NCBI GenBank assembly: GCA_041163745.1
Contig: JBEAQU010000058.1
Location: 12,354 to 76,353, forward strand
Direction: 5' to 3'
From: UBA6168 sp041163745
Lineage (GTDB): Bacteria > Bacteroidota > Bacteroidia > Chitinophagales > Saprospiraceae
Length of the DNA: 64,000 bases
This document shows, in pieces, positions 1-8,007 of this stretch. The stretch's first letter is position 1. The number at the start of each line of letters is the position of its first letter. Both the position numbers and the translations under genes were made by a program. The notes under the pieces are model-generated. The model was not told the DNA's origin. It ran no database searches and was given only the letters and a program-made list of their open reading frames with translations.

Positions 1-633
1 GGCACCGGCATGGAGTTGTTCGACCCAATCCCGGTAGATCTTTTGGTAGCGGCGTTGGAGACCGACGACCACATTCAGCTTTTTGCGCTTCGCTTCGGCT
101 GCAGCGGCGAGGACGCGCCGTACCCCGGGGGCATCGGTTGCGACCGGCTTCTCCATAAAGACATGTTTGCCTTGCCGTACAGCCTCCTCGAAATGAATCG
201 GCCGGAAGCCGGGAGGCGTGGTCAGAATGACGACATCTGCCAGGGGAATGGCTTTCATATAAGCGTCGAAGCCGGTGAACTTATGTTCTTCGGGTACCTG
301 CACGCGGTCCCTGACGTTGCCGCCGGCACCGGACCAATCCGAGATGTCATCTGCGGTGAGGGTGTTGTAGGCGCCGTCGAGCCGGTCGCGGAAGGCGTCC
401 GCCATGGCGACCAGCCGGACGTTTTCCTTGGTGAGGAGTGCCTGCATGGCCGCACCGGTGCCACGGCCTCCGCAGCCGACGAGCGCCACCCGGATGGTGT
501 CGTCACCTGTGAGGTGGGCTGCTGCGGAGAGGATGCCGGGTGCCAGGAAGGAGGCTCCCGCCGCCAGGGAGGTATTGCGCACGAACGAGCGCCTGTCGGG
601 CCGATACCCCTTGGATCTTGATTTTAGAGACAT
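1..633 (-). CDS. Tat-exported Gfo/Idh/MocA-family oxidoreductase (3' end outside the window)
   Basis: An uninterrupted minus-strand frame of 211 codons runs off the left edge, so only the N-terminal part is visible. It starts with a twin-arginine signal: RRSF at residues 14-17, then a hydrophobic stretch ending in small residues near 38, so the protein is probably exported folded with its cofactor. The dinucleotide-binding loop GCGGRGTG is at 53-60, and the family's EKP motif (lysine near the nicotinamide) is at 161-163. These mark a Gfo/Idh/MocA NAD(P)-dependent sugar or polyol oxidoreductase. The substrate cannot be told, and the C-terminal substrate-binding domain is missing here. The ATG at 631-633 is chosen because the Tat signal follows it. 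Such Tat-exported dehydrogenases are common in Bacteroidota sugar catabolism; a Tat TIM-barrel isomerase lies at 59093. Confidence 0.85.
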   Translation of the reverse strand, partial: MSLKSRSKGYRPDRRSFVRNTSLAAGASFLAPGILSAAAHLTGDDTIRVALVGCGGRGTGAAMQALLTKENVRLVAMADAFRDRLDGAYNTLTADDISDWSGAGGNVRDRVQVPEEHKFTGFDAYMKAIPLADVVILTTPPGFRPIHFEEAVRQGKHVFMEKPVATDAPGVRRVLAAAAEAKRKKLNVVVGLQRRYQKIYRDWVEQLHAGA

Positions 634-905
634 GGTGAACTAGATTAAAGGATGAAAGTTTTGTACAATCCATTTCCCGGACAAGGGTTGTCGGTCGTAT
701 CGGGCCTGGCCTGATACGCATTGGTCGACCGGGGGGATGTCGATGGGGATGCCGCGGAGAGCGTCTGAGCGGTCTGTACCGACATGGCCATCGGCAAGAA
801 GTAGCAAGGTAGGAAAAAAGGGGACAAACAGGTTTAGATAGGGGGCAATTTGTCGATGCCGACCACTGCTCAAGGCGGTGGTCGGCGGCTGGGACAAGGC
901 GGGGT

Positions 906-2528
906 TCAGATTTTTCGCCGGAACGTCCGGATGTTTTCGGCGGGTTTGGGAAGGCGCGACCGGCCATCCCATTCCAGGAGGGATTGGAGACAGTGGTCGG
1001 CGGACGGGGCGGTGACGGACCATTTCCGGGAGAACGGCTGGTTGTCGGCATGAACGGTCATGGAACTCCGTGCCAATCCGTTCCATTTGTAGAGGTCGGC
1101 GATTGTCATACCTTGGAATTTGGTAGCCAGTTCCTCGATGGAATGGGTGGCGGCATAGGTTTCATAACCGATGAACAGGCCGGCCCGTTGGCGTTTCTGC
1201 AGGGCTTTGTGCAGGATAGGTTCGGGTCGGTCGAACGGGCTTGTGAGCGAGGGCGTCGGCAGTACGGCCAGTGGGACGGGGACGGACATCACCCGCCGGA
1301 CAAGCGGTGGCGGGGCGTCTGCCGGCAAGCGGAGCTCGGGCAGCACGTCGATCGATCCCGGCTGCGGGAGGAAGTGGTGGGTTTCGGCCGGGAACCAGAT
1401 GGTGAGTTCCTGTCCGGGGGACAAGTCCTCCTCCTCGAGGTTGTTCCAGATGCGCAGGTTGTACATGGCACAGGAGAACATGTTGGCCAGCGATTCCAGG
1501 TTGTCCGTCTCCCGTACCACGTAGGTGGTGCGGATGTAATTTTCCTGTTCCATATAAGTCAGTGAATCGACCATGGGAGGCACGGTCAACATATCCGTTC
1601 CCGCTTCCTGTCCGTTCGAATCAGGGCGTTGGAGTTCCAGGAATTCACGCAAGGCCGTGGCCACCCGACGGGGGAGCAGGACGAGGTGGCCGTTCGGGCT
1701 GGCTGGCACGAAATTTTTCTTGAAGGCCTGGTTCAGGGTGGCCACGACCTGGACCGGCAGTCCGGTGACGGCTGCGATGGTTTCGAAATCGAGCTGCTGA
1801 TAGACGGTCACGGCCTCTGTCAGCTGAAGGTCGATGGGTGGGGTGTCGGGAATGATGTCATGCAGGTGGAAATGGGTGGCGATGTAGGCGACACCGATGA
1901 AAGCGGGCACGAAGTTGTTGGTTTCCTTCGGCAGGTATTTTGACAGTTCCCAATAATCGTTCGTCTTGGCTCTGCGGATGGCCTTGTTCAGGTTTCCTGC
2001 ACCACAGTTGTAGGCGGCCAGCGCCATTTCCCAGCTACCATACCGTTCGTATTGTCTCTCCAGGTATTGTATGGCGGCCTGGGTGGATTTGTGGGGGCAG
2101 GAACGTTCGTCGACTTCCCGGTTGATGGTCAGGCCGTAGTTCCTACCGGTGCCGGACATGAATTGCCACAGGCCACCGGCACCGACGGGGGAGATGGCCC
2201 TGGGATTCAGGGCGGATTCCACGACGGCGAGGTATTTCAGGTCGGCAGGCATCCCATGTTCCCGGAGATAGCGTTCGAAGATTGGGAAATAGATGGCGGA
2301 CCGATAGAGCACATTCCGTGTCAGGCTGGCCTCCTTGGACAGGAATTTCCTGATATGGGTCTCCACAGCCTTGTTGTAGCGGGCATCGACGATAAGCTCC
2401 ATTCCGCTGATCCGTTGTTCCACCTCATCCCTGTCGAAATTGATACCCGAGGCGTGAGCGGCCGGGAAGGCGGACAAGAGAAGGAGGAACAGCGAAGCGA
2501 GGGTCCTGCGGAGCGTTGGTATTTCCAT
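906..2528 (-). CDS. mltD: Membrane-bound lytic murein transglycosylase D (SLT domain plus LysM)
   Basis: Cleaves the MurNAc-GlcNAc bond of peptidoglycan to form 1,6-anhydro ends, for wall turnover in the periplasm. The 540-residue protein has a signal peptide (residues 1-26, cleavage after AHA). A soluble-lytic-transglycosylase domain follows at about 90-220: catalytic glutamate E104 in VVESALNP, GLWQFM at 119-124 and AYNCGAGN at 172-179. One LysM repeat lies around 330-385 and ends in the usual PGQ-type motif. A second LysM begins near 465 but after its WNGL segment no PGQ-type ending is found, and the tail reads as low-similarity sequence, so the C-terminus may be degenerate. It is a stand-alone minus-strand gene. 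Confidence 0.9.
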   Translation of the reverse strand: MEIPTLRRTLASLFLLLLSAFPAAHASGINFDRDEVEQRISGMELIVDARYNKAVETHIRKFLSKEASLTRNVLYRSAIYFPIFERYLREHGMPADLKYLAVVESALNPRAISPVGAGGLWQFMSGTGRNYGLTINREVDERSCPHKSTQAAIQYLERQYERYGSWEMALAAYNCGAGNLNKAIRRAKTNDYWELSKYLPKETNNFVPAFIGVAYIATHFHLHDIIPDTPPIDLQLTEAVTVYQQLDFETIAAVTGLPVQVVATLNQAFKKNFVPASPNGHLVLLPRRVATALREFLELQRPDSNGQEAGTDMLTVPPMVDSLTYMEQENYIRTTYVVRETDNLESLANMFSCAMYNLRIWNNLEEEDLSPGQELTIWFPAETHHFLPQPGSIDVLPELRLPADAPPPLVRRVMSVPVPLAVLPTPSLTSPFDRPEPILHKALQKRQRAGLFIGYETYAATHSIEELATKFQGMTIADLYKWNGLARSSMTVHADNQPFSRKWSVTAPSADHCLQSLLEWDGRSRLPKPAENIRTFRRKI

Positions 2529-2893
2529 AATTTTATTGTTAGCTGAGAACCAACGTCAGAGGGAAGGGATTCACACCCATGATACTTGCGATTGTTCCGA
2601 CGTAAAGATGTTCATGTCAAATATGTGAAAAGTCTCATTTACAACTATCAGCATAATAGTCAGGCATAGACGCAAAGATAAGGAATACATCCTTTTTTAC
2701 AAGGATTGTCCAGGATGCGTGGTGACAGTCCGGAATCTTGTTCAGCGGCGATTGTCGTCCGGTGTTTGTGGCGATGTGTTTCGTGCGCCACTTGTCGATG
2801 GATGGGCGAGTGTTTGGCAGGCGGGTCGCAGCGCGTACCCGTTCGAGAAATGGGCATTTCAAATAAAGTGCCGGAAATTGGGCAGGGGTTGGT
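2529..2893. other. Gap of 365 bp without a recognisable gene
   Basis: Lies between gatA and mltD, both on the minus strand, so it should hold the mltD promoter. The nearest match to the phylum's -7 box is CATATTTG on the minus strand (2618-2625), one mismatch from TAnnTTTG and without a convincing -33 box. Short open frames here have no recognisable content. Confidence 0.4.
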
Positions 2894-4348
2894 TTACGGT
2901 TGTGTGGGGAGGAGGCGGACCCGGGAAAGCAGTTGGGCGTCCTGTCGCACATCGGCCATGAATTGTACGCCGACGGCCATGCCGTCGGCATCGCGGCCGA
3001 TGGGTATGGCGACGGCGGGGATGCCGGCCATGTTTGCCTGGACGGTGTAGATGTCGGCGAGATACATGGAGAGGGGGTCATCGGCCACAGCTCCGATTTT
3101 CCAGGCTTTGACGGGGCTGGCGGGCATCAGCAGCAGGTCGTGGTCGCGGAATACGGCGCGGGTGGCGTCACGGATGAGACGGCGGACCTGTTGGGCTTTG
3201 GTGAAGTAGGCGTCGTAATAGCCGCTGCTGAGGACGAAGGTGCCGAGCAGGATCCTGCGTTTCACCTCCGGTCCGAAACCCTCCGTGCGTGATTTCCGGA
3301 AGACTTCCTGGACCGTGGCTGCCTGCGGGCTGCGGTGTCCGAAGCGCACCCCGTCATAGCGGCTGAGGTTGGAGGAAGCTTCTGCGGTCGTCAGCACATA
3401 ATAGGCGGGGATGAGATAATCCAGCAGGTCGAAATCGAGGAAGGTCACCTGGTGTCCTTCATCCTGCAATCGACGGACATACCGCATGGTATGTGCATGG
3501 ATATCGGCATCCATACCGGGGTGGTGGAGGGCTTTTTCGAAGCAGGCTATCTTGAGGGGGCGGGCATCGGCCGGCGGGAAAGGAGCGGGCAGGAACGGTT
3601 CGGGCCGCGCGGTGGCGTCCAGGCCGTCCGGCCCTGCCACTACCCGGAGGACCTTTTCGACATCTTCGACCTGTTTGGCGAGGATGCCGATCTGGTCGAA
3701 ACTGGAGGCATAGGCCAGCAGTCCGTAGCGGGAGATGGTGCCATAGCTGGGTTTGAATCCGACCACTCCGCAGAAAGCGGCCGGTTGCCGGACGGATCCG
3801 CCCGTATCGCTTCCCAGGGAAACCAGGCAGGTGTCGGCCTGGACGGATACCGCGGAGCCACCGGAGGAGCCGCCGGGCACCCTGGACGGGTCATCCGCGT
3901 TGCGGGTGGGACCATAGACAGAGGTCTCGTTGGTACTGCCCATGGCGAATTCGTCGCAATTGACCCGGCCGATGATCATGGCATCGGCCGCCTGCAGCCG
4001 TTGGACGGCCGTGGCGGAGAAAACGGACCGAAAGCCTTCCAGGATTTTGGAGCCGGCTGTGACGCCGTGGCCTTCGTAGCAGATGACGTCCTTGATGGAG
4101 ACGACCGCACCGAAGAGCGGTCCCATCCCGGCAGGGTCCTGCCGGAACCGGGCATCCAGTTGGTCGGCACGTTCCAACAGCTCGTCCGTGAACACTTCCA
4201 CATATATGCGGAGGTGTTCGGTGGCGGCAATCCGTTGGAGGTAGTGTTCCGCCAGCCGGCGGCAGCTGGTTTCCCCCCGCGATATGGATGCCTGGATGTC
4301 AGACAACCGGGAGGGTACAAAGGGATGTGTTGCAGCGGAATCCAACAA
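2894..4348 (-). CDS. gatA: Asp-tRNA(Asn)/Glu-tRNA(Gln) amidotransferase subunit A
   Basis: Glutaminase subunit of the GatCAB complex, which amidates mischarged Glu-tRNA(Gln) or Asp-tRNA(Asn) in the cytoplasm. The 484-residue length is normal. The amidase-signature triad is complete: K86 in SIKDV, cis-Ser S161 in GGSSGGSA and nucleophile S185 in SDTGGSVRQPA. Their spacings (75 and 24) equal those of Staphylococcus GatA. The gene follows pheS on the same strand after 71 bp, so the two translation genes are probably co-transcribed. GatB and GatC are not in the window. Confidence 0.95.
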   Translation of the reverse strand: MLDSAATHPFVPSRLSDIQASISRGETSCRRLAEHYLQRIAATEHLRIYVEVFTDELLERADQLDARFRQDPAGMGPLFGAVVSIKDVICYEGHGVTAGSKILEGFRSVFSATAVQRLQAADAMIIGRVNCDEFAMGSTNETSVYGPTRNADDPSRVPGGSSGGSAVSVQADTCLVSLGSDTGGSVRQPAAFCGVVGFKPSYGTISRYGLLAYASSFDQIGILAKQVEDVEKVLRVVAGPDGLDATARPEPFLPAPFPPADARPLKIACFEKALHHPGMDADIHAHTMRYVRRLQDEGHQVTFLDFDLLDYLIPAYYVLTTAEASSNLSRYDGVRFGHRSPQAATVQEVFRKSRTEGFGPEVKRRILLGTFVLSSGYYDAYFTKAQQVRRLIRDATRAVFRDHDLLLMPASPVKAWKIGAVADDPLSMYLADIYTVQANMAGIPAVAIPIGRDADGMAVGVQFMADVRQDAQLLSRVRLLPTQP

Positions 4349-4419
4349 AGCAAGATTTTAGGCGTAGCGGAGGCCGGTTCCGGTGGCATGCAACCGAACG
4401 GCCTTCCGGGCGGACGTAA

Positions 4420-5442
4420 TCAGATGACGGACCGGAATTGGCGAAGGAACCGGACATCGTTCTCGAAGAAGAGCCGGATGTCGTGTATGTCGTACAGACG
4501 CATGGCCTGGCGTTCGATTCCCATGCCGAAGGCGAAGCCTGAATAACGGTCCGGGTCAATGCCGCAGTTCCGCAGGACGGCCGGGTCGACCATGCCGCAG
4601 CCGAGGATTTCCAGCCATCCGGTACCCTTGGACAAGCGGTGGTTTTTTTCGTTGTCCATACCGATCCACACGTCCATTTCGGCGCTGGGTTCTGTAAAGG
4701 GAAAATAGCTGGGTCTGAGTCTGATCTTCGGGGTGCCGAACATTTCCTGTGCGAAGTACATCAGGGTTTGTTTCATGTCGGCGAAGCTGACGCCTTCGTC
4801 CACGTAGAGGCCTTCCACCTGGTGGAACTGGGCATGGGAGCGGGCGCTGATGGTTTCGTTCCGGTAAACCCGGCCGGGGGCGATGATGCGGATGGGAGGT
4901 TGCCGGGAGGTCATGACCCGTGCCTGGACGGGCGAAGTATGTGTTCTGAGCAACATTTCCGTACTGCCCTTGAGATAAAAGGTGTCCTGCATGTCCCGGG
5001 CGGGGTGGTCTTCCGGCGTGTTCATGGCCGTGAAGTTGTGCCAGTCGTCCTCGATATCGGGGCCTTCCGCCACGACAAAGCCCAGTCGTTCGAATATGCC
5101 GACGATGCGGCTCATGGTCGTGGCGATGGGGTGTCGGCTGCCGAGGGGGAGCGGATCCCCGGGTCGGCTCAGGTCGACGTCCTGTACCGTCGGGTTTCGG
5201 GCCTCTCCGGCGATTTGACCGAGCAGGGCGGCGTACTTTTGTTCGGCGGCGTTCTTCGCTTCATTGACGAGCCGTCCGTATTCCTTCTTGTCTGCGTCGG
5301 GTATGTTCCGGATATCGCCGAAAAGCGGTTTGATGATGTTCCGGGAGCCCAGAAAGCGGATGCGGAACTGTTCCAGCGTTTCCGGCGAATCCGGCTGGGA
5401 GGAGGCGATTTCCTCGATAACGGCTTGTACTTTACTGAACAT
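4420..5442 (-). CDS. pheS: Phenylalanine--tRNA ligase alpha subunit
   Basis: Catalytic alpha subunit of the (alpha-beta)2 PheRS that charges tRNA(Phe) in the cytoplasm. From the ATG at 5440-5442 it is 340 residues, the usual PheS size. The open frame continues upstream to 5712 but that extension is proline-rich with no PheS similarity, so the start MFSKVQ is preferred. An N-terminal helical arm is followed by class II aaRS motif 2 (PGRVYRNE, then ARSHAQFHQVEG) and motif 3 (FGMGIERQAM). PheT is not nearby, as is common in Bacteroidota. It leads gatA on the same strand. Confidence 0.95.
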   Translation of the reverse strand: MFSKVQAVIEEIASSQPDSPETLEQFRIRFLGSRNIIKPLFGDIRNIPDADKKEYGRLVNEAKNAAEQKYAALLGQIAGEARNPTVQDVDLSRPGDPLPLGSRHPIATTMSRIVGIFERLGFVVAEGPDIEDDWHNFTAMNTPEDHPARDMQDTFYLKGSTEMLLRTHTSPVQARVMTSRQPPIRIIAPGRVYRNETISARSHAQFHQVEGLYVDEGVSFADMKQTLMYFAQEMFGTPKIRLRPSYFPFTEPSAEMDVWIGMDNEKNHRLSKGTGWLEILGCGMVDPAVLRNCGIDPDRYSGFAFGMGIERQAMRLYDIHDIRLFFENDVRFLRQFRSVI

Positions 5443-5797
5443 GGACGTAATTTTTTTTGCGGCCACGGGCAGGCCGGGGCCGGGTTTCCGCTGAGGGTGC
5501 CCATTTTCCGGGGGCGGGTCGGCTGTTCGGTGGCAAGAGTTCGCCCAGGCGTCGGCCGGTCCAGCCGGTGCAAACATCCGTAAAAAAATCAAATTCGTCG
5601 CAAACGGCATTCCGATATTTCGAAGGGGGCTGCCAGGACCGACCGGCTTCTTCGGCGGTGGAATCGGCCTGTAAAATTTCCAAGGTTGGGAAAAAAGCAT
5701 AAACTTAGCCAAAAGAAGCGGATCCGGTCTTCCGGAAGAAACGTTGCCAGATCATGGAGCAACCGTTCCGCGGTGTGCTCAAGAAACAGGAGAAACG
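5443..5797. other. Divergent 355-bp gap between pheS and the O-antigen-ligase-like gene
   Basis: Should hold promoters for both diverging genes, but no clean TAnnTTTG box was found on either strand. No RNA gene or repeat was recognised. Confidence 0.4.
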
Positions 5798-7093
5798 ATG
5801 CAAGTATTGCTGCAATCATATCGGGCACAGCGTATGACGCTGCTATTCAGCTGGTTGGTAAGCATGGTGCTATCTGCGGAATTTGTCTTGTCGCTATCCA
5901 TGATCGGGTTGTTGCTCTTGGCCTTGTTGGAGTTGAGGATAGACGGGCCCTCGGTGCGGCTGCAATTCCGGGCCGGTTGGCAGGAGGTGCTGGCGCGTTA
6001 TCGGGAAAATCCTGCTTGGTGGGTGGTTGCCTTTCCGTTCCTATTGGTGTTGGTGAGCTTGCTTTGGTCGGAAGACCGGGCCTACACTTTGGAGCGGTTG
6101 CGGATCAAGTTGCCGTTTCTGGTTTTGCCGTTCGCTTTCGCCGGGATGCCGGCCCTGCAGCGGCGGGAGGTGTTGACCATACTGTACTTCCTGTTGGTGT
6201 TGATGGGGGTCACCAGCCTGTATGTGCTGTTCGAGTTCTTTGACCGGTATGAGGAGGTGATGGCGGACATCGGACGTGGCGGGCATTTGCCAACTCCTTC
6301 CAACCATATCCGCTACAGCCTGACGGTGGTGCTGGCCATTTTGGGCGGAGTCTTCCTATTGATCGGGCCGTATCGGTTCAGATACCGGGGCGAACGTTGG
6401 TTGGTTGGCGGGTTGACCCTTTACCTTTTTCTTTTCCTGCATCTGTTGTCTGTTCGCAGCGGTATCCTGTCGTTTTATGCGTCGGCAGCGGTGTTGCTGG
6501 CGGCCCATGTCCTGGCACGGCGGAAATATCGCCTGGGTTTGGCGCTGGCCGTCCTGTTGGCAGGCATACCGTTGCTGGCCTACCGGACCATCCCCAGCTT
6601 CCGGTTGAAGGTGGATTATGCGTACTGGGACTATCTCCAGTTCCGGCAAGGAATCGGCGGCGGCTATCCGGACGCGGAGCGGCTGACATCCATGTTGGTG
6701 GGTATGGAAATCGGACGGGAGCATATGTGGACCGGTGTCGGGGCCGGTGACCTACGGCAGGAGGTGAAGCAAAAATATGCATCGGCGGCATGGCGCGATT
6801 ATTCCTTCCGAATGCCGCACAACCAATTGGTCACGGTTTTCGCCGGCACCGGGATTCCGGGACTGATGCTGTTCCTATGCGCCTGGTTTTATCCCCTGCT
6901 ATATCGGGGGCTGTACCGACAACCGGCCTTTTTGGCCTTCCATGCGGTCATATTCCTTTCATTGATGGTGGAGAACACTTTCGAGAACAACTTCGGGGTG
7001 TCGCTGTACCTCTTTTTTCTGCTTATAGGGTTGAACCACCTGTCGGAGCCGCCATCTGTTGACGGCGCCAATTCCGGTAGCCGAAGAAACTGA
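5798..7093 (+). CDS. O-antigen ligase/polymerase-like polytopic membrane protein (Wzy_C type)
   Basis: A 431-residue protein that is almost entirely hydrophobic, with about ten membrane segments and a large periplasmic loop around residues 260-340. A hydrophobic segment containing the short SVRSG motif (about residue 230) is typical of the O-antigen ligase/polymerase (PF04932) superfamily, which joins or polymerises undecaprenyl-linked glycans on the periplasmic side of the inner membrane. Which glycan it handles is unknown, since no polysaccharide cluster surrounds it. The ATG at 5798 is chosen over an upstream in-frame ATG (5744) because AGGAGAAACG precedes it and hydrophobic sequence starts soon after. 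Its last 71 bp overlap the end of the convergent pnuC gene. Confidence 0.75.
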   Translation: MQVLLQSYRAQRMTLLFSWLVSMVLSAEFVLSLSMIGLLLLALLELRIDGPSVRLQFRAGWQEVLARYRENPAWWVVAFPFLLVLVSLLWSEDRAYTLERLRIKLPFLVLPFAFAGMPALQRREVLTILYFLLVLMGVTSLYVLFEFFDRYEEVMADIGRGGHLPTPSNHIRYSLTVVLAILGGVFLLIGPYRFRYRGERWLVGGLTLYLFLFLHLLSVRSGILSFYASAAVLLAAHVLARRKYRLGLALAVLLAGIPLLAYRTIPSFRLKVDYAYWDYLQFRQGIGGGYPDAERLTSMLVGMEIGREHMWTGVGAGDLRQEVKQKYASAAWRDYSFRMPHNQLVTVFAGTGIPGLMLFLCAWFYPLLYRGLYRQPAFLAFHAVIFLSLMVENTFENNFGVSLYLFFLLIGLNHLSEPPSVDGANSGSRRN

Positions 7094-7667
7094 CAGCGGT
7101 ATAGACGGCCATGACCACAGCGGCGAGCAGCGCGTCCCTGGAAAGAAACAAGACGGCGGCGGCGGTATCCAGCAACATCCAGTAGATCCAGTTCTCCAGC
7201 ACCCTGCGGATCGTCAGGTAGGTTGCCAGGATGGAAAATGCCGTGATGAAGGAATCAGGATAAGGCAAGGCGGTGGGGGTGAAGCGTTCGAACAGGTATC
7301 CCAGCAGCAGACTGAGCATTCCTCCGGCAAGTAGGACCGGCACATGACGTTTCCATCGCCAGGATCGTACCTGCAATCCGGTCGGACCGGCCGTCTCTTT
7401 CCAGGTAAGGAATCCCCAGCATCCCATGCCCACATAGAACAATTGGAGGATTCCGTCAGCCCACAGTTGGTAGCGGAAGAAATCGGCGTATGCCCAGATG
7501 CTGCAGCTGACGATACCCCATGGCCAGCACCATCTGTTACCGAGGGCGGCCAGCCAGATGTACCCGAGGGCGGTGACAAGGATGGACCAATCCAATATGG
7601 TCTGGCTTTGCCATTGCGCCAAAAATGTATCCAGCAGAGGCATTGTGTCGGTTGTCAACGTATCCAT
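7023..7667 (-). CDS. pnuC: Nicotinamide riboside/mononucleotide transporter PnuC
   Basis: Inner-membrane facilitator for the NAD precursor nicotinamide riboside. From the ATG at 7665-7667 it has 214 residues with about seven membrane segments. It shows the family block of a tryptophan-rich substrate-site helix (GNRWCWPWG) followed by YADFFRYQLWADGILQ. The open frame extends to 7820 but those codons are hydrophilic and proline-rich, so the internal start is preferred. In many Bacteroidota pnuC is linked to thiamine or NAD salvage genes; here it stands alone and converges on the ligase gene with a 71-bp overlap of the coding ends. Confidence 0.85.
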   Translation of the reverse strand: MDTLTTDTMPLLDTFLAQWQSQTILDWSILVTALGYIWLAALGNRWCWPWGIVSCSIWAYADFFRYQLWADGILQLFYVGMGCWGFLTWKETAGPTGLQVRSWRWKRHVPVLLAGGMLSLLLGYLFERFTPTALPYPDSFITAFSILATYLTIRRVLENWIYWMLLDTAAAVLFLSRDALLAAVVMAVYTAVSFFGYRNWRRQQMAAPTGGSTL

Positions 7668-7889
7668 ACAGGACAACATGAAGCGGGTTAGAAAATATCC
7701 GGCCGATACCGTCGGCCAAAAGAGCCTTTGTCGTTCGTCCGGAACGAGAGTCGGCGGCATCGGCCGGTTGTGCTGCGGCGGCAATCCGCTGTCGGGAATG
7801 CGTTGCGGCATCCGCTGCAAAAATAATCGGGATCTGGCGGCGAAGGCCTACCTTTCGGGTATGAAAAAAGGACGGATGGCCTGCTTGCC

Positions 7890-7897
7890 TATATTTG
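7890..7897 (+). promoter_or_regulatory. Bacteroidota-type -7 box, TATATTTG
   Basis: Exact match to TAnnTTTG, 110 bp before the DUF5682 start at 8008. No clear TTTG -33 box 19-21 bp upstream. Confidence 0.5.
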
Positions 7898-8007
7898 CGG
7901 GCGGAAGGCGTCGGGAGGCCGGCCCGAGTGTCGCATCTGTGGTCCACGGGTAGGCGACGATCTGGTTTGCGTCAGGGCGTCATCATCCGTCATCCGGACA
8001 AGGCATT

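Noticed and set aside
2624..2639. TGTGA-N6-TCATT, a Crp-like site upstream of mltD
   Set aside because: It overlaps the only candidate -7 box instead of lying about 30 bp upstream, and the match is weak on one side.
3335..4546. A 403-codon plus-strand frame opposite gatA and the end of pheS
   Set aside because: It crosses two genes on the other strand and shows no domain.
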